A stretch of DNA of 23,458 nt from an uncultured Bacilli bacterium (GCA_947628685.1 CANRAT010000017.1:1-23458), one strand, 5' to 3'. Numbered from the stretch's first letter, positions 6,290 through 14,406 are shown. Program-made: numbers and translations. Notes: generated by a model not told the origin, from the letters alone.

Positions 6290-8207
6290 CGAAAGTCATT
6301 ATGATGCATCAGATATTCAAGTACTAGAAGGACTTGAAGCAGTTAGAAAAAGACCAGGTATGTATATTGGTACAACAGATGTTAAGGGGTTACACCATTT
6401 AGTTTGGGAAATAGTAGATAACTCAATAGATGAATCTTTAGCTGGATATTGTAATAATATAGAGGTTATTATAAATAAAGATAATTCAATAACAGTAAAA
6501 GATGATGGACGTGGAATTCCTGTAGATATACATCCTAAAACTAAAAAAAGTACTGTTGAGACAGTTTATACTGTACTTCATGCAGGTGGAAAATTTGGTG
6601 GTGGAGGATATAAGGTATCTGGTGGACTCCACGGAGTTGGTGCTAGTGTAGTCAATGCACTTTCAAAATGGGTAGAGGTTACTGTATACAAAAATGGTAA
6701 AATATATTTTATTCGTTTTGAAGATGGAGGTAAGACAAAAGAACCACTAAAAGAAATAGGTAATTGTGATATAAATAGAACAGGTACTACTGTAACTTTT
6801 AAACCTGATCCTGAAATATTTGATACTGATATATACGATTACAATACACTTAAAGTTAGAATTAGAGAACTTGCATTTTTAAACAAAGGACTTAAGATAA
6901 CTTTAAGAGATGATAGAGATCTTGAAGATACTACAGGTGAAACATTTATGTATGAGGGTGGTATTTCTGAATATGTTAAGTTTATAAATCAAGGAAAAAC
7001 ACCAATACACGAAGATGTAATACACTTGGAAGGTACTGAAGATAATGTATTTTTTGAAGTTGCTCTACAATACACTAATGGATATAATGATAATATTTAC
7101 TCATTTGTTAATAATATAAATACTCACGATGGTGGTACACACGAAGAAGGTGTTAGAAGAGCTTTAACACGCGTTATAAATAGTTATGCAAAAAGAGCAA
7201 ATATATTAAAAGAAAAAGATGAATCATTAACTGGAGATGATGTTAAAGAAGGACTTACTATGATTATTTCTTGTAAGCATCCTAATCCTCAATTTGAGGG
7301 TCAAACTAAAGGAAGACTTGGAAATAGTGAAGTAAGAAAACTTGCAGATAATGTATTTAGTGAAGGATTTGAAAAATTTTTACTTGAAAATCCAGAAGAA
7401 GCAAGAACTATTGTAGAAAAGGCAATGCTTGCATGTCGTGCTAGAAATGCCGCTAAAAAAGCAAGAGAAATTACAAGAAAAAGTGATCTTGCTATGTCTA
7501 ACTTTTTTGGTAAATTATCTGATTGTAAGAGTAAAGATCCAAAAGTATCTGAAATATTTATAGTCGAGGGAGATTCAGCCGGTGGATCTGCTAAAAAAGG
7601 TAGAGATTCAATGACACAAGCAATTTTGCCACTTAGAGGTAAGATTTTAAATGTAGAAAAAGCAAGACTTGATAGGGCACTTGGTAATGAAGAGATAAGA
7701 AGTATTATTACTGCGTTTGGAACAGGTATTGGAGAAGAATTTAATTTAGATAAACTAAGATATGACAAAATAATAATAATGACCGATGCCGACGTTGATG
7801 GTGCTCATATAAGAGTATTATTACTTACACTTTTCTATAGATTCTTTAGACCAATAGTTGAAGCAGGTCATGTCTATGCGGCCCAACCACCTTTATTTAG
7901 AATAATGCATGGTAAAACAAGAAAATACGTTTTAACAGAAGAAGAAAAAGATGCATATTTAGCAACTTTACCTGATAATGTACGCGCAAGAGCAGAAATT
8001 GCCCGTATGAAAGGTTTAGGAGAGATGGATGCAGAAGAATTAAATGAAACAACAATGGACATAGAAAAACGTGTTTTAAGAAAGATAACTGTAGATGATT
8101 GTGTAGAGGCAGATGCAATATTTGAAAAACTTATGGGTGATGATGTAGAGCCAAGACGTGAATTTATAGAAGAAAATGCAATCTTTGTTGAAAATCTTGA
8201 TATTTAG
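6282..8207 (+). CDS. gyrB: DNA gyrase subunit B
   Basis: GyrB is the ATPase half of DNA gyrase, which introduces negative supercoils with GyrA. At 641 aa it is the compact Gram-positive form. The GHKL ATPase domain shows LEAVRKRPGMYIG (18-30), EIVDNSIDE (43-51) with the catalytic Glu43, DDGRGIP (74-80) and the glycine-rich lid GGLHGVGASVVNA (114-126). The transducer has the QTK loop (341-343). The TOPRIM domain has EGDSAGG (430-436) and TDADVDG (501-507), which hold the metal-binding acids, and PLRGKILNVEKA (450-461) is also present. GAGGTG lies 7 nt before the ATG, inside recF. Codon choice is less extreme than in neighbouring genes, as expected of a highly expressed gene. Identity is certain. 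Confidence 0.99.
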   Translation: MNNESHYDASDIQVLEGLEAVRKRPGMYIGTTDVKGLHHLVWEIVDNSIDESLAGYCNNIEVIINKDNSITVKDDGRGIPVDIHPKTKKSTVETVYTVLHAGGKFGGGGYKVSGGLHGVGASVVNALSKWVEVTVYKNGKIYFIRFEDGGKTKEPLKEIGNCDINRTGTTVTFKPDPEIFDTDIYDYNTLKVRIRELAFLNKGLKITLRDDRDLEDTTGETFMYEGGISEYVKFINQGKTPIHEDVIHLEGTEDNVFFEVALQYTNGYNDNIYSFVNNINTHDGGTHEEGVRRALTRVINSYAKRANILKEKDESLTGDDVKEGLTMIISCKHPNPQFEGQTKGRLGNSEVRKLADNVFSEGFEKFLLENPEEARTIVEKAMLACRARNAAKKAREITRKSDLAMSNFFGKLSDCKSKDPKVSEIFIVEGDSAGGSAKKGRDSMTQAILPLRGKILNVEKARLDRALGNEEIRSIITAFGTGIGEEFNLDKLRYDKIIIMTDADVDGAHIRVLLLTLFYRFFRPIVEAGHVYAAQPPLFRIMHGKTRKYVLTEEEKDAYLATLPDNVRARAEIARMKGLGEMDAEELNETTMDIEKRVLRKITVDDCVEADAIFEKLMGDDVEPRREFIEENAIFVENLDI

Positions 8208-8218
8208 GAGGTGAAGGC

Positions 8219-10759
8219 ATGGATAATAATGAAGAAAAAACAGAAATAGAAAATGAAGAAACAACTACAAATGATAAATTTCATGAAAGGGATAGTTTAA
8301 CTGAAAATAACATTGTAAGTGAGGTAAGAAGTTCATTTCTTGATTATTCAATGAGCGTTATAACTTCACGTGCAATACCTGATTTAAGAGATGGGTTAAA
8401 ACCTGTTCACAGAAGAATATTGTGGTCAATGTATGAGGAAGGAAATACTCCTGATAAACCACATAAAAAATCCGCTACTACAGTTGGTTATGTTATGGGC
8501 CATTACCACCCACATGGAGATTCAAGTATTTATGATGCAATGGTACGTTTAGCCCAAGATTTTAATCAAAGGTATATGTTAGTAGATGGACATGGAAATT
8601 TTGGTAATATTGAAGGTGATGGCGCAGCTGCTTACCGTTATACTGAAGCAAGACTTGCAAAAATATCACTTGAACTACTCAGAGATATAAATAAAGATAC
8701 TGTTGATATGGATGATAATTTTGATGCAACAAGCAAAGAACCTAAAGTTTTGCCATCAAGATTTCCTAATGTTTTAGTTAATGGATCTATGGGTATTGCA
8801 GTTGGTATGGCAACAAACATCCCACCACATAATTTAGGTGAGGTTATAGACGGTTGCATTGCTTACATAGATAATCCAGAAATAGATACATTAGGTCTTA
8901 TGCAACATATAAAAGGTCCAGACTTTCCAACAGGAGGCGTAATTCTTGGAAATTCTGGTATTAGAAAGGCTTATGAAACAGGTAGAGGATCTATTACTGT
9001 TAGAAGTCGTGCATCAATAGAAGAGCACGGAAATCATACACAAATAATTATCACAGAAGTTCCATATGGCGTTAATACAATGGAATTAAAAAATAAAGTT
9101 GCAGAATTAGTACATAATAAAATAATAGATGGCATTCAGGACTATCATACAGATTTAAAAGATGGAGTTAAAATAACAATCACACTTAAAAAAGATGCAA
9201 ACGCACAAGTTATTTTAAATAATTTATATAAGCATACAGGCTTTCAAACTAATTATAGTATAATATTCTTAATGCTTGATAATGGAACACCTAAAACTTT
9301 ACCACTTAAAGATATTATATCTAAATATATAGATTATCAAAAGGAAGTTATTATAAGAAGAACTAGATTTGATCTTAAAAAATCTGAAGCAAGAGTACAT
9401 ATTTTAGAAGGATATAAAATAGCGCTTGATAACATTGATGCTGTTATTAAGATTATTAGAGAATCTGAAACAGATGAAATTGCTAAAAATGAATTAATGA
9501 CTAGATTTAATCTAACTGAAATTCAAGCAGATAGTATACTAGAACTTAAACTTAGAAGATTAACAGGACTTGAAAGGGCTAAAATAGAAGAAGAATTAGA
9601 AAGTTTATTAAAATTAATTGATGAATTGAATTCAATTCTTGGTAGTGAACAAAAAGTTCTTGAAATTATTAAGAAAGAATTAACAGAGATTAAGAATAAA
9701 TATTCAGATGAAAGAAGAACGTCTATAGATATGACTGCAATTGATTTTATCGATGATGAATCATTAATTCCTGTTGAAGATTTAGTAATTACTTTAACTA
9801 ATAAAGGGTATATTAAAAGAGTTGAAAGCGATACTTACAAGCTACAAAATAGGGGTGGTGTAGGTATTAAAGGTATGACGACTAATGAAGAAGATTTTGT
9901 TGAAAATATTCTTTATATGACAACACATGATTATATTTTATTCTTTACAAATAAAGGTAAAGTTTATAGAATGAAAGGATACGAGGTACCATTATTTAAT
10001 AGACAATCTAAAGGTTTACCAATAATAAATCTTTTACCACTTGAAAAAGAAGAAAAAGTTAATGTAATGCTTAAAGCAACTCCAAAAGATGTACCTGCTT
10101 ATGTTGTACTTTGTACACAAAATGGTATAATTAAGAGAACTAATATTTCTGAATTTGAAAATATTAGAACAAATGGTAAAATTGCAATTACATTAAGAGA
10201 AGATGATGAACTTATTTCGGCTAAAATTACAGAGGGAAATGCAGAAATATTAATTGCTTCTTCAAATGGAAGAATAATTAGATTTAATGAATCTGAAATA
10301 AGAATTATGGGAAGAACGGCATCTGGAGTTAAAGGAATTGATGTTGGCGATGGAAAAGCAGTAGGAATGGAAATTTCACCAGAACATGCAGATGTATTAG
10401 TCGTTACTGAAAATGGTTATGGAAAGAAAACTGCTATTGATCAATACAGAATGACTCATAGAGGAAGTAAAGGTGTAAAAGCACTCAATGTTACTGAAAA
10501 GAATGGAAATATAGTTTCATTTAAAATAGTAAATGGTGATGAAGATTTAATGCTTATTACTAACAGTGGAATGATTATTAGGTTGCCACTTACACAAGTT
10601 TCATCAACTGGTCGTGTCGCACAAGGAGTTAAGTTAATTAATTTAAAGGATAATCAAAAAGTTAGTACAATTGCTATTATTGATCACGAAGATAATCAAG
10701 AAGTTGAAGAAAGTGAGCAATTAGAAAGCAATAATATTAAACAAAATGATGAAGAATAG
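8219..10759 (+). CDS. gyrA: DNA gyrase subunit A
   Basis: GyrA breaks and rejoins DNA in the gyrase A2B2 complex. It has 846 aa, with about 30 extra acidic residues at the N-terminus and an acidic tail. The catalytic Tyr is Tyr141 in AAAYRYTEARL. The quinolone-resistance region reads HPHGDSSIYDAMVR (97-110), with the Ser102 and Asp106 equivalents of E. coli Ser83 and Asp87 unmutated, so no target-site resistance is visible. The C-terminal pinwheel has a near-canonical GyrA box QNRGGVG (543-549), which separates it from ParC, although the usual second basic residue is Asn. AGGAGGTGA precedes the ATG, 11 bases after gyrB. The stop codon is the first part of a parS palindrome that also works as a terminator. 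Confidence 0.99.
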   Translation: MDNNEEKTEIENEETTTNDKFHERDSLTENNIVSEVRSSFLDYSMSVITSRAIPDLRDGLKPVHRRILWSMYEEGNTPDKPHKKSATTVGYVMGHYHPHGDSSIYDAMVRLAQDFNQRYMLVDGHGNFGNIEGDGAAAYRYTEARLAKISLELLRDINKDTVDMDDNFDATSKEPKVLPSRFPNVLVNGSMGIAVGMATNIPPHNLGEVIDGCIAYIDNPEIDTLGLMQHIKGPDFPTGGVILGNSGIRKAYETGRGSITVRSRASIEEHGNHTQIIITEVPYGVNTMELKNKVAELVHNKIIDGIQDYHTDLKDGVKITITLKKDANAQVILNNLYKHTGFQTNYSIIFLMLDNGTPKTLPLKDIISKYIDYQKEVIIRRTRFDLKKSEARVHILEGYKIALDNIDAVIKIIRESETDEIAKNELMTRFNLTEIQADSILELKLRRLTGLERAKIEEELESLLKLIDELNSILGSEQKVLEIIKKELTEIKNKYSDERRTSIDMTAIDFIDDESLIPVEDLVITLTNKGYIKRVESDTYKLQNRGGVGIKGMTTNEEDFVENILYMTTHDYILFFTNKGKVYRMKGYEVPLFNRQSKGLPIINLLPLEKEEKVNVMLKATPKDVPAYVVLCTQNGIIKRTNISEFENIRTNGKIAITLREDDELISAKITEGNAEILIASSNGRIIRFNESEIRIMGRTASGVKGIDVGDGKAVGMEISPEHADVLVVTENGYGKKTAIDQYRMTHRGSKGVKALNVTEKNGNIVSFKIVNGDEDLMLITNSGMIIRLPLTQVSSTGRVAQGVKLINLKDNQKVSTIAIIDHEDNQEVEESEQLESNNIKQNDEE

Positions 10760-10788
10760 GAATGTTTCACGTGAAACATTCCTTTTTT
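10759..10788 (+). terminator. parS site 1, doubling as gyrA terminator
   Basis: Positions 10763-10778 are TGTTTCACGTGAAACA, the exact ParB target. It lies in a 24-bp perfect palindrome (10759-10782) beginning with the last base of the gyrA stop codon and followed by T6. As RNA, the palindrome would fold into a hairpin with a small central loop, giving a classical intrinsic terminator. One sequence appears to serve as both centromere and terminator. Confidence 0.85.
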
Positions 10789-10792
10789 CATT

Positions 10793-10806
10793 ATTTCCCA
10801 GGAAAT
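10793..10806. promoter_or_regulatory. Noc-like binding site, one mismatch
   Basis: ATTTCCCAGGAAAT differs from the Noc consensus at one central base. It lies between parS sites 1 and 2. Noc arose from ParB and its sites are distinct from parS, so the interleaving is noteworthy. Confidence 0.65.
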
Positions 10807-10822
10807 ATTTTAATTGTACTAA

Positions 10823-10838
10823 TGTTTCACGTGGAACA
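10823..10838. promoter_or_regulatory. parS site 2 (one mismatch)
   Basis: TGTTTCACGTGGAACA matches the parS consensus TGTTTCACGTGAAACA at 15 of 16 positions. Its centre is 60 bp from that of site 1. Confidence 0.9.
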
Positions 10839-10866
10839 TGTTTTGATTTTTAACTTTTTTTAGCAA

Positions 10867-10882
10867 TGTTTCACGTGAAACA
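10867..10882. promoter_or_regulatory. parS site 3 (perfect)
   Basis: TGTTTCACGTGAAACA is an exact match to the ParB target. Its centre is 44 bp from that of site 2, and it precedes the SRP RNA promoter by about 50 bp. Confidence 0.95.
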
Positions 10883-10930
10883 TTAATAAATTAGTAAATA
10901 ATATAAAATAAATATTTTTTAATTAAAATG

Positions 10931-10959
10931 TTGATATTTTTTTTTATTTATAATATATT
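10931..10959 (+). promoter_or_regulatory. Promoter of the SRP RNA gene
   Basis: TTGATA (10931-10936) and TATATT (10954-10959) are spaced by 17 nt. The expected start 6-7 nt downstream coincides with G10966, the first base of the SRP RNA terminal stem. Confidence 0.7.
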
Positions 10960-10965
10960 ATTAAT

Positions 10966-11040
10966 GCACAACATTTATATTTGAATCAGGTCAGAGTTGG
11001 AAGACAGCAGCCTTAAAAATCCCTAAATGTGTGTGCTTTT
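10966..11040 (+). ncRNA. ffs: Small signal recognition particle RNA (4.5S type)
   Basis: The SRP RNA binds Ffh and targets nascent membrane proteins to the translocon. The core (about 10988-11013) has the domain IV hallmarks: AGGTCAG, a GGAA tetraloop (10999-11002) closed by GTT/GAC, then AGCAGCC. The 5' GCACAACATTTA (10966-10977) pairs with TAAATGTGTGTGC (11024-11036), with one bulged base, forming the terminal stem. A T7 run follows and ends transcription. The RNA is about 71-75 nt, very small even for the 4.5S class, and lacks the Alu domain of the long Bacillus scRNA. In many Bacilli the SRP RNA lies beside tadA and dnaX, as here. Confidence 0.9.
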
Positions 11041-11086
11041 TTTATAAAAATATTATTTTCTAAAAAAATATTATAAAAACAAACTA

Positions 11087-11102
11087 TGTTCCACGTGAAA
11101 CA
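11087..11102. promoter_or_regulatory. parS site 4 (one mismatch), before tadA
   Basis: TGTTCCACGTGAAACA matches parS at 15 of 16 positions. It ends 2 bases before the tadA ribosome site (GGAGG at 11105-11109), so bound or spread ParB could affect tadA expression. Confidence 0.9.
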
Positions 11103-11113
11103 TTGGAGGTTAT

Positions 11114-11527
11114 ATGGAAGAATATTATATGAAAATTGCAATAAAAGAGGCAAAAAAGGCTTTAAACAAAAGGGAAGTACCTGTTGGAGCAGTAATAGTA
11201 AAAAATAATAAAATAATATCAAAATCTCATAATAAAAAAGAAAAATTAAATGATTTAACAAAACATGCTGAAATGATTGCTATATCAAAAGCATGTAAAA
11301 AAATAAAAAATTGGAGATTAGATGATTGTACTTTATATGTTACAATGGAGCCATGTATGATGTGTTCGGGTGCAATAGAACAATCTAGAATTAAAAAAGT
11401 TGTTTATGGCGTAAAAAATGAAAATTATGGATACATAGAAAATTTAAAAAATATTAAAATTATTTCCCAAGTTTGTGAAGAAGAATGTAAAAAATTAGTA
11501 CAAACCTTTTTTCAAAAAAGAAGATAA
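11114..11527 (+). CDS. tadA: tRNA-specific adenosine deaminase TadA
   Basis: TadA converts A34 of tRNA-Arg(ACG) to inosine, which allows wobble reading. It has 137 aa and a single cytidine/deoxycytidylate deaminase fold. The zinc and catalytic residues are seen in KHAEMIAI (His51, Glu53) and EPCMMCSGA (Cys81, Cys84). The N-terminus EEYYMKIAIKEAKKAL and NWRLDDCTLYVTMEPC are typical of TadA rather than other deaminases. The ATG at 11114 follows GGAGG by 4 nt, slightly close; the next in-frame ATG would be too far. No other deaminase feature suggests a different substrate. It stands between the SRP RNA and dnaX, the normal Bacilli arrangement. Confidence 0.97.
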   Translation: MEEYYMKIAIKEAKKALNKREVPVGAVIVKNNKIISKSHNKKEKLNDLTKHAEMIAISKACKKIKNWRLDDCTLYVTMEPCMMCSGAIEQSRIKKVVYGVKNENYGYIENLKNIKIISQVCEEECKKLVQTFFQKRR

Positions 11528-11540
11528 GTACTTTTTTTTT
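11514..11540 (+). terminator. Possible weak terminator at the tadA end
   Basis: AAAAAAG (11514-11520) can pair with CTTTTTT (11531-11537) around a 10-nt loop that includes the tadA stop, and T residues continue to 11540. The stem is almost all A-T, so efficiency is doubtful. Confidence 0.4.
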
Positions 11541-11568
11541 GAACATTTAAAGTGTATAATATTATTAT
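11539..11568 (+). promoter_or_regulatory. Candidate dnaX promoter region
   Basis: TTGAAC at 11539-11544 is followed by TATAAT at 11555-11560 (spacing only 10) and TATTAT at 11563-11568 (spacing 18). The region looks promoter-like, but neither pairing is ideal. The 18-nt option would leave a very short leader before the GAGGTG ribosome site. Confidence 0.4.
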
Positions 11569-11583
11569 GATTTGAGGTGAAAC

Positions 11584-13254
11584 ATGTATCAAGCACTCTA
11601 TAGAAAATATAGACCAAAAACATTTGATGATGTAGTTGGTCAAAAAGTAATAATACAAACATTAACTAATGGAATATTAAATAATAAAATTAATCATGCT
11701 TATCTTTTTACAGGACCAAGGGGTACAGGAAAAACTAGTATTGCTAAAATACTTGCTAAAATTGTTAATTGCGAATCTTTGGATCATGTAACACCTTGTA
11801 ACAAATGCGTATCATGTACACAAACAGACAATAGACAAAACACTGATATAATAGAAATTGATGCTGCTTCTAACAACGGTGTAGATGAAATAAGAGAATT
11901 AAGAGATAAAGTAAGTTTAGTACCTTCATTTGGAAAATATAAAGTGTACATTATAGACGAGGTACACATGCTTACTACGGCTGCTTTTAATGCATTACTA
12001 AAAACTTTAGAAGAACCACCTAAACACATAATATTTATACTTGCTACAACAGAGCCACATAAAATACCTGCTACAATACTATCAAGGTGTCAAAGATTTG
12101 ACTTTAAAAAGATAAGTATAAGCGATATAAGAAAAAGATTAGAATATATCTGTAATAATGAAAAAATAGATATAGAAGATGCTGCGATAGAATTAATTGC
12201 TAAATTATCAGATGGTGGCATGAGAGATTCAGTTAGTTTACTCGATCAATTAACTGCTTATACATTAGATAAAATTACAACTAAAGACGTTCATGCAGTG
12301 TATGGAACTGTTACAAATGATGAGATATATGAACTTTTAAAGAAAATATTTGAAAATAAACTAAGTGCTGCTTTTGATATAATAAAAGAGTATGATGAAA
12401 ATGGTAAAAATTTGACAAAAATAATAGAACTAACGATAGAATTTTTAAAAAATACATTAATATATTTTAATAGTTCAAATTATTTTGAAAATAGTGAAGA
12501 AAAAAAATTATATGAATATATCTGTAATTTAGTTGATGAAAATAATATATATAATTCAATAGAAATATTACTTGATACATTAAAATCAAGCAAAAATACT
12601 AATAATGTGAGATTGTTATTTGAATTATCAGTTATAAAAATGTTAGAATTAAAAAAAGAAAAAGTTATAGTAAATAAAGTTAAAGATGAAATACCTATTT
12701 TAGAAGAAAAAAAGCAAATAAAAGTCGAAACCAAAATAGAAAAAAAAGAAGCAACTGATGCAGTAAAAAAGGATATTGAAAAATTAAAACAAATAAGAAT
12801 TAATAATACACTTTCAAAATTTGATAAAAAGGAACTTGTTTCGTTTAAATCAGATTTAGATAGAATAAAAGAATTACTTATGGATCCTGATTACAGTAGT
12901 GTAGTTTCACTTATCTTAGATGGTGATTTAAAAGCAAAAGGAGATAGAAATTTAATATTTGTATATAAAATAAAAAATTTAGAAGAATGCTTTAATCTTT
13001 CACTTATTAAAATAGAAGATTCTTTAAAAAAAGTATTTGGTGTAGAATATAAGCCTATTGCTGTTAGTATGGAAGAATGGGATCCAATAAAGATAGAATT
13101 CAATAAAAATATGAAATCAAAAAATAATATATATGAATATAAAGAAGAAGAAAAGAAACTAGAAGAAATATATGAAATGAAAGATGAACAAGAAATAAAA
13201 CAAGATAAAAATGAAATAGAAAATATTTTTGAAGATGTAATAGTCTATAATTAG
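11584..13254 (+). CDS. dnaX: DNA polymerase III tau (gamma/tau) subunit
   Basis: DnaX is the ATPase of the clamp loader and links polymerase to helicase. Of 556 aa, residues 1-175 form the AAA+ core: Walker A GPRGTGKT (44-51), the zinc cysteines Cys63, Cys72, Cys75 and Cys78, Walker B IIDEVHML (123-130), sensor 1 ATTEP and the SRC motif (167-169). The collar helices end near residue 365, followed by a Lys/Glu-rich linker and a degenerate tau C-terminal region. At codons 394-396 the linker has an in-frame A AAA AAG slip heptamer, with a TGA close by in the -1 frame, as in E. coli dnaX. It is followed by ybaB and recR, the conserved cluster. GAGGTG precedes the ATG. Confidence 0.97.
   Translation: MYQALYRKYRPKTFDDVVGQKVIIQTLTNGILNNKINHAYLFTGPRGTGKTSIAKILAKIVNCESLDHVTPCNKCVSCTQTDNRQNTDIIEIDAASNNGVDEIRELRDKVSLVPSFGKYKVYIIDEVHMLTTAAFNALLKTLEEPPKHIIFILATTEPHKIPATILSRCQRFDFKKISISDIRKRLEYICNNEKIDIEDAAIELIAKLSDGGMRDSVSLLDQLTAYTLDKITTKDVHAVYGTVTNDEIYELLKKIFENKLSAAFDIIKEYDENGKNLTKIIELTIEFLKNTLIYFNSSNYFENSEEKKLYEYICNLVDENNIYNSIEILLDTLKSSKNTNNVRLLFELSVIKMLELKKEKVIVNKVKDEIPILEEKKQIKVETKIEKKEATDAVKKDIEKLKQIRINNTLSKFDKKELVSFKSDLDRIKELLMDPDYSSVVSLILDGDLKAKGDRNLIFVYKIKNLEECFNLSLIKIEDSLKKVFGVEYKPIAVSMEEWDPIKIEFNKNMKSKNNIYEYKEEEKKLEEIYEMKDEQEIKQDKNEIENIFEDVIVYN
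12765..12779 (+). other. Candidate -1 frameshift site in dnaX
   Basis: A AAA AAG (12765-12771) is phased on the dnaX codons GTA AAA AAG. A -1 slip would then read GGA TAT TGA, ending at 12779 and giving a gamma-like protein of about 398 aa. An A8 run (12740-12747) just upstream could also slip. No strong Shine-Dalgarno-like stimulator or GC-rich hairpin is visible, and such heptamers are common in AT-rich genes. Confidence 0.4.
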
Positions 13255-13268
13255 AAAGAGGGAATAAT

Positions 13269-13565
13269 ATGAATATGCAGGCTATGCTTAAACAAGCACA
13301 AAAATTACAACGTGATATGTTAGAAACACAAGAGAAGATAAATTCTACTGAATTTACAGGTAAATCTTCTATAGTAACAGTAAAAATGAATGGTAAAAAA
13401 GAGTTACTTGATATTAAAATTGATATGGATAAAATAGAATCAGATGATGTAGAACTTTTACAGGACATGATTACAGTTGCCTTTAATGATTGTATGAAAC
13501 AAATAGATAAAGAAACTAACGACAAAATGGGAGCATACACTAAAGGAATGCCAGGTTTATTTTAA
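13269..13565 (+). CDS. ybaB: Nucleoid-associated protein YbaB/EbfC family
   Basis: YbaB/EbfC proteins are small dimeric DNA-binding proteins shaped like tweezers, usually encoded between dnaX and recR. At 98 aa this has the family's usual length. The N-terminal helix MNMQAMLKQAQKLQRDML, the central strand segment with VTVKMNGKKELLDIKID, and the C-terminal helix ending in GMPGLF are all typical. AGAGGG lies 6 nt before the ATG, and the gene begins 14 bases after dnaX. Its stop overlaps the recR start as TAATG, indicating translational coupling. Confidence 0.96.
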   Translation: MNMQAMLKQAQKLQRDMLETQEKINSTEFTGKSSIVTVKMNGKKELLDIKIDMDKIESDDVELLQDMITVAFNDCMKQIDKETNDKMGAYTKGMPGLF

Positions 13566-14179
13566 TGAAATATCCAAGTACTATTCTAAATTTGATAGAG
13601 TGTTTTAAAAAATTACCTGGAATAGGTGAAAAAACAGCTGAGAGGCTTGCTTTATCAGTTTTAGATATTGATAGTGAAACAATAGATATATTTTCCTCTT
13701 CGCTTAAAGATTCTAAAACAAAGATAAGAAGATGTGTAAAATGTAACAATTTAAGTGAAGATGAATTATGTGAAATTTGTAAAGATAAAAATAGAAACAA
13801 ACAAACTTTATGTGTAGTAGAAGAACCAAAAAATGTTATACAATTTGAAAAATTAAATATTTATGATGGATATTACCATGTGCTTGATGGATTAATCTCA
13901 CCAATAGATGGAATAAATCCAGAAGATATAAATTTAAAAAGCATAATAGATAGAGTAAAAAAAGATAACATAAAAGAGATAATATTAGCGCTTAAGCCAA
14001 GTGTTGAAGGAGAAACAACATCTCTTTATATATCAAAAATACTTGAAGGAATGAATGTTAAAATATCTAAAATTGCTTATGGAATTCCAATAGGTGCTGA
14101 AATAGATTATGTAGATTCATTGACACTAGAAATGGCTTTAGAAAATAGAATGGATATAACAACTAATAAAGATTCATAA
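13565..14179 (+). CDS. recR: Recombination mediator protein RecR
   Basis: RecR works with RecO and RecF to load RecA at gaps. It has 204 aa, close to the usual 198. Features in order: a helix-hairpin-helix LPGIGEKTAERLAL (17-30), a four-cysteine zinc module (Cys57, Cys60, Cys69, Cys72), and a TOPRIM domain with LCVVEEPKNV (82-91), HVLDGLISPIDGI (105-117) and SVEGETTSLYI (146-156). The C-terminal Walker B-like GIPIGAEIDYVDSLTL (173-188) matches the family. It starts at the TAATG overlap with ybaB and has no separate ribosome site beyond the ybaB 3' end. In Bacillus yaaL follows; here bofA follows after a short gap. Confidence 0.98.
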   Translation: MKYPSTILNLIECFKKLPGIGEKTAERLALSVLDIDSETIDIFSSSLKDSKTKIRRCVKCNNLSEDELCEICKDKNRNKQTLCVVEEPKNVIQFEKLNIYDGYYHVLDGLISPIDGINPEDINLKSIIDRVKKDNIKEIILALKPSVEGETTSLYISKILEGMNVKISKIAYGIPIGAEIDYVDSLTLEMALENRMDITTNKDS

Positions 14180-14217
14180 AAGATTATTTTAAACATAAGA
14201 TAAACTAGGTGGACAAT

Positions 14218-14406
14218 ATGTTAAAACTTATATTTAAAATAATTAAACGAATTATTATTAGTTCTTTTTTGTTATATGCTTATAATCTTGTAGTACAACC
14301 TGTAGGGCTTATTATACCTATTAATGTAATTACAGTAGGTATTATTTCTATACTTGGTGTACCTGCACTTTTATCACTTATATTCATAATGGTGCTTATT
14401 TATTAG
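14218..14406 (+). CDS. bofA: BofA-family membrane protein
   Basis: In Bacillus BofA sits in the outer forespore membrane and holds the SpoIVFB protease inactive, delaying pro-SigK processing. This 62-aa protein has two hydrophobic segments and the family's conserved C-terminal pattern: VGLIIPINVITVGIISILGV followed by PALL, matching the usual iNpltalvvGfLGiPGlllL. Its place after recR is the Bacillus position, minus yaaL. I chose ATG 14218 because AGGTGG (14207-14212) lies 5 nt upstream; an in-frame GTG at 14209 overlaps that site. It is shorter than the 87-aa Bacillus protein. A sporulation role is inferred from the family; nothing else in the window proves sporulation. Confidence 0.82.
   Translation: MLKLIFKIIKRIIISSFLLYAYNLVVQPVGLIIPINVITVGIISILGVPALLSLIFIMVLIY

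Noticed and set aside
7301..7768. Long open frame on the minus strand opposite gyrB (155 codons)
   Set aside because: It is antisense to the conserved TOPRIM region of gyrB, has Ser/Leu-rich composition typical of complement-strand shadows, and lacks a ribosome site.
8367..8372. CACGTG cores inside gyrA (8367), ricT (15926) and rsmI (18754) as further parS sites
   Set aside because: Outside the six-base core each differs from the 16-bp parS consensus at about five positions.
11461..11475. TATTTCCCAAGTTTG in tadA as a Noc site
   Set aside because: Only the left half-site matches; the right half lacks GGAAAT.
13100..13540. Long open frame on the minus strand opposite dnaX and ybaB
   Set aside because: It is a low-complexity Leu/Phe/Ser shadow of two certain genes with no recognisable domain.
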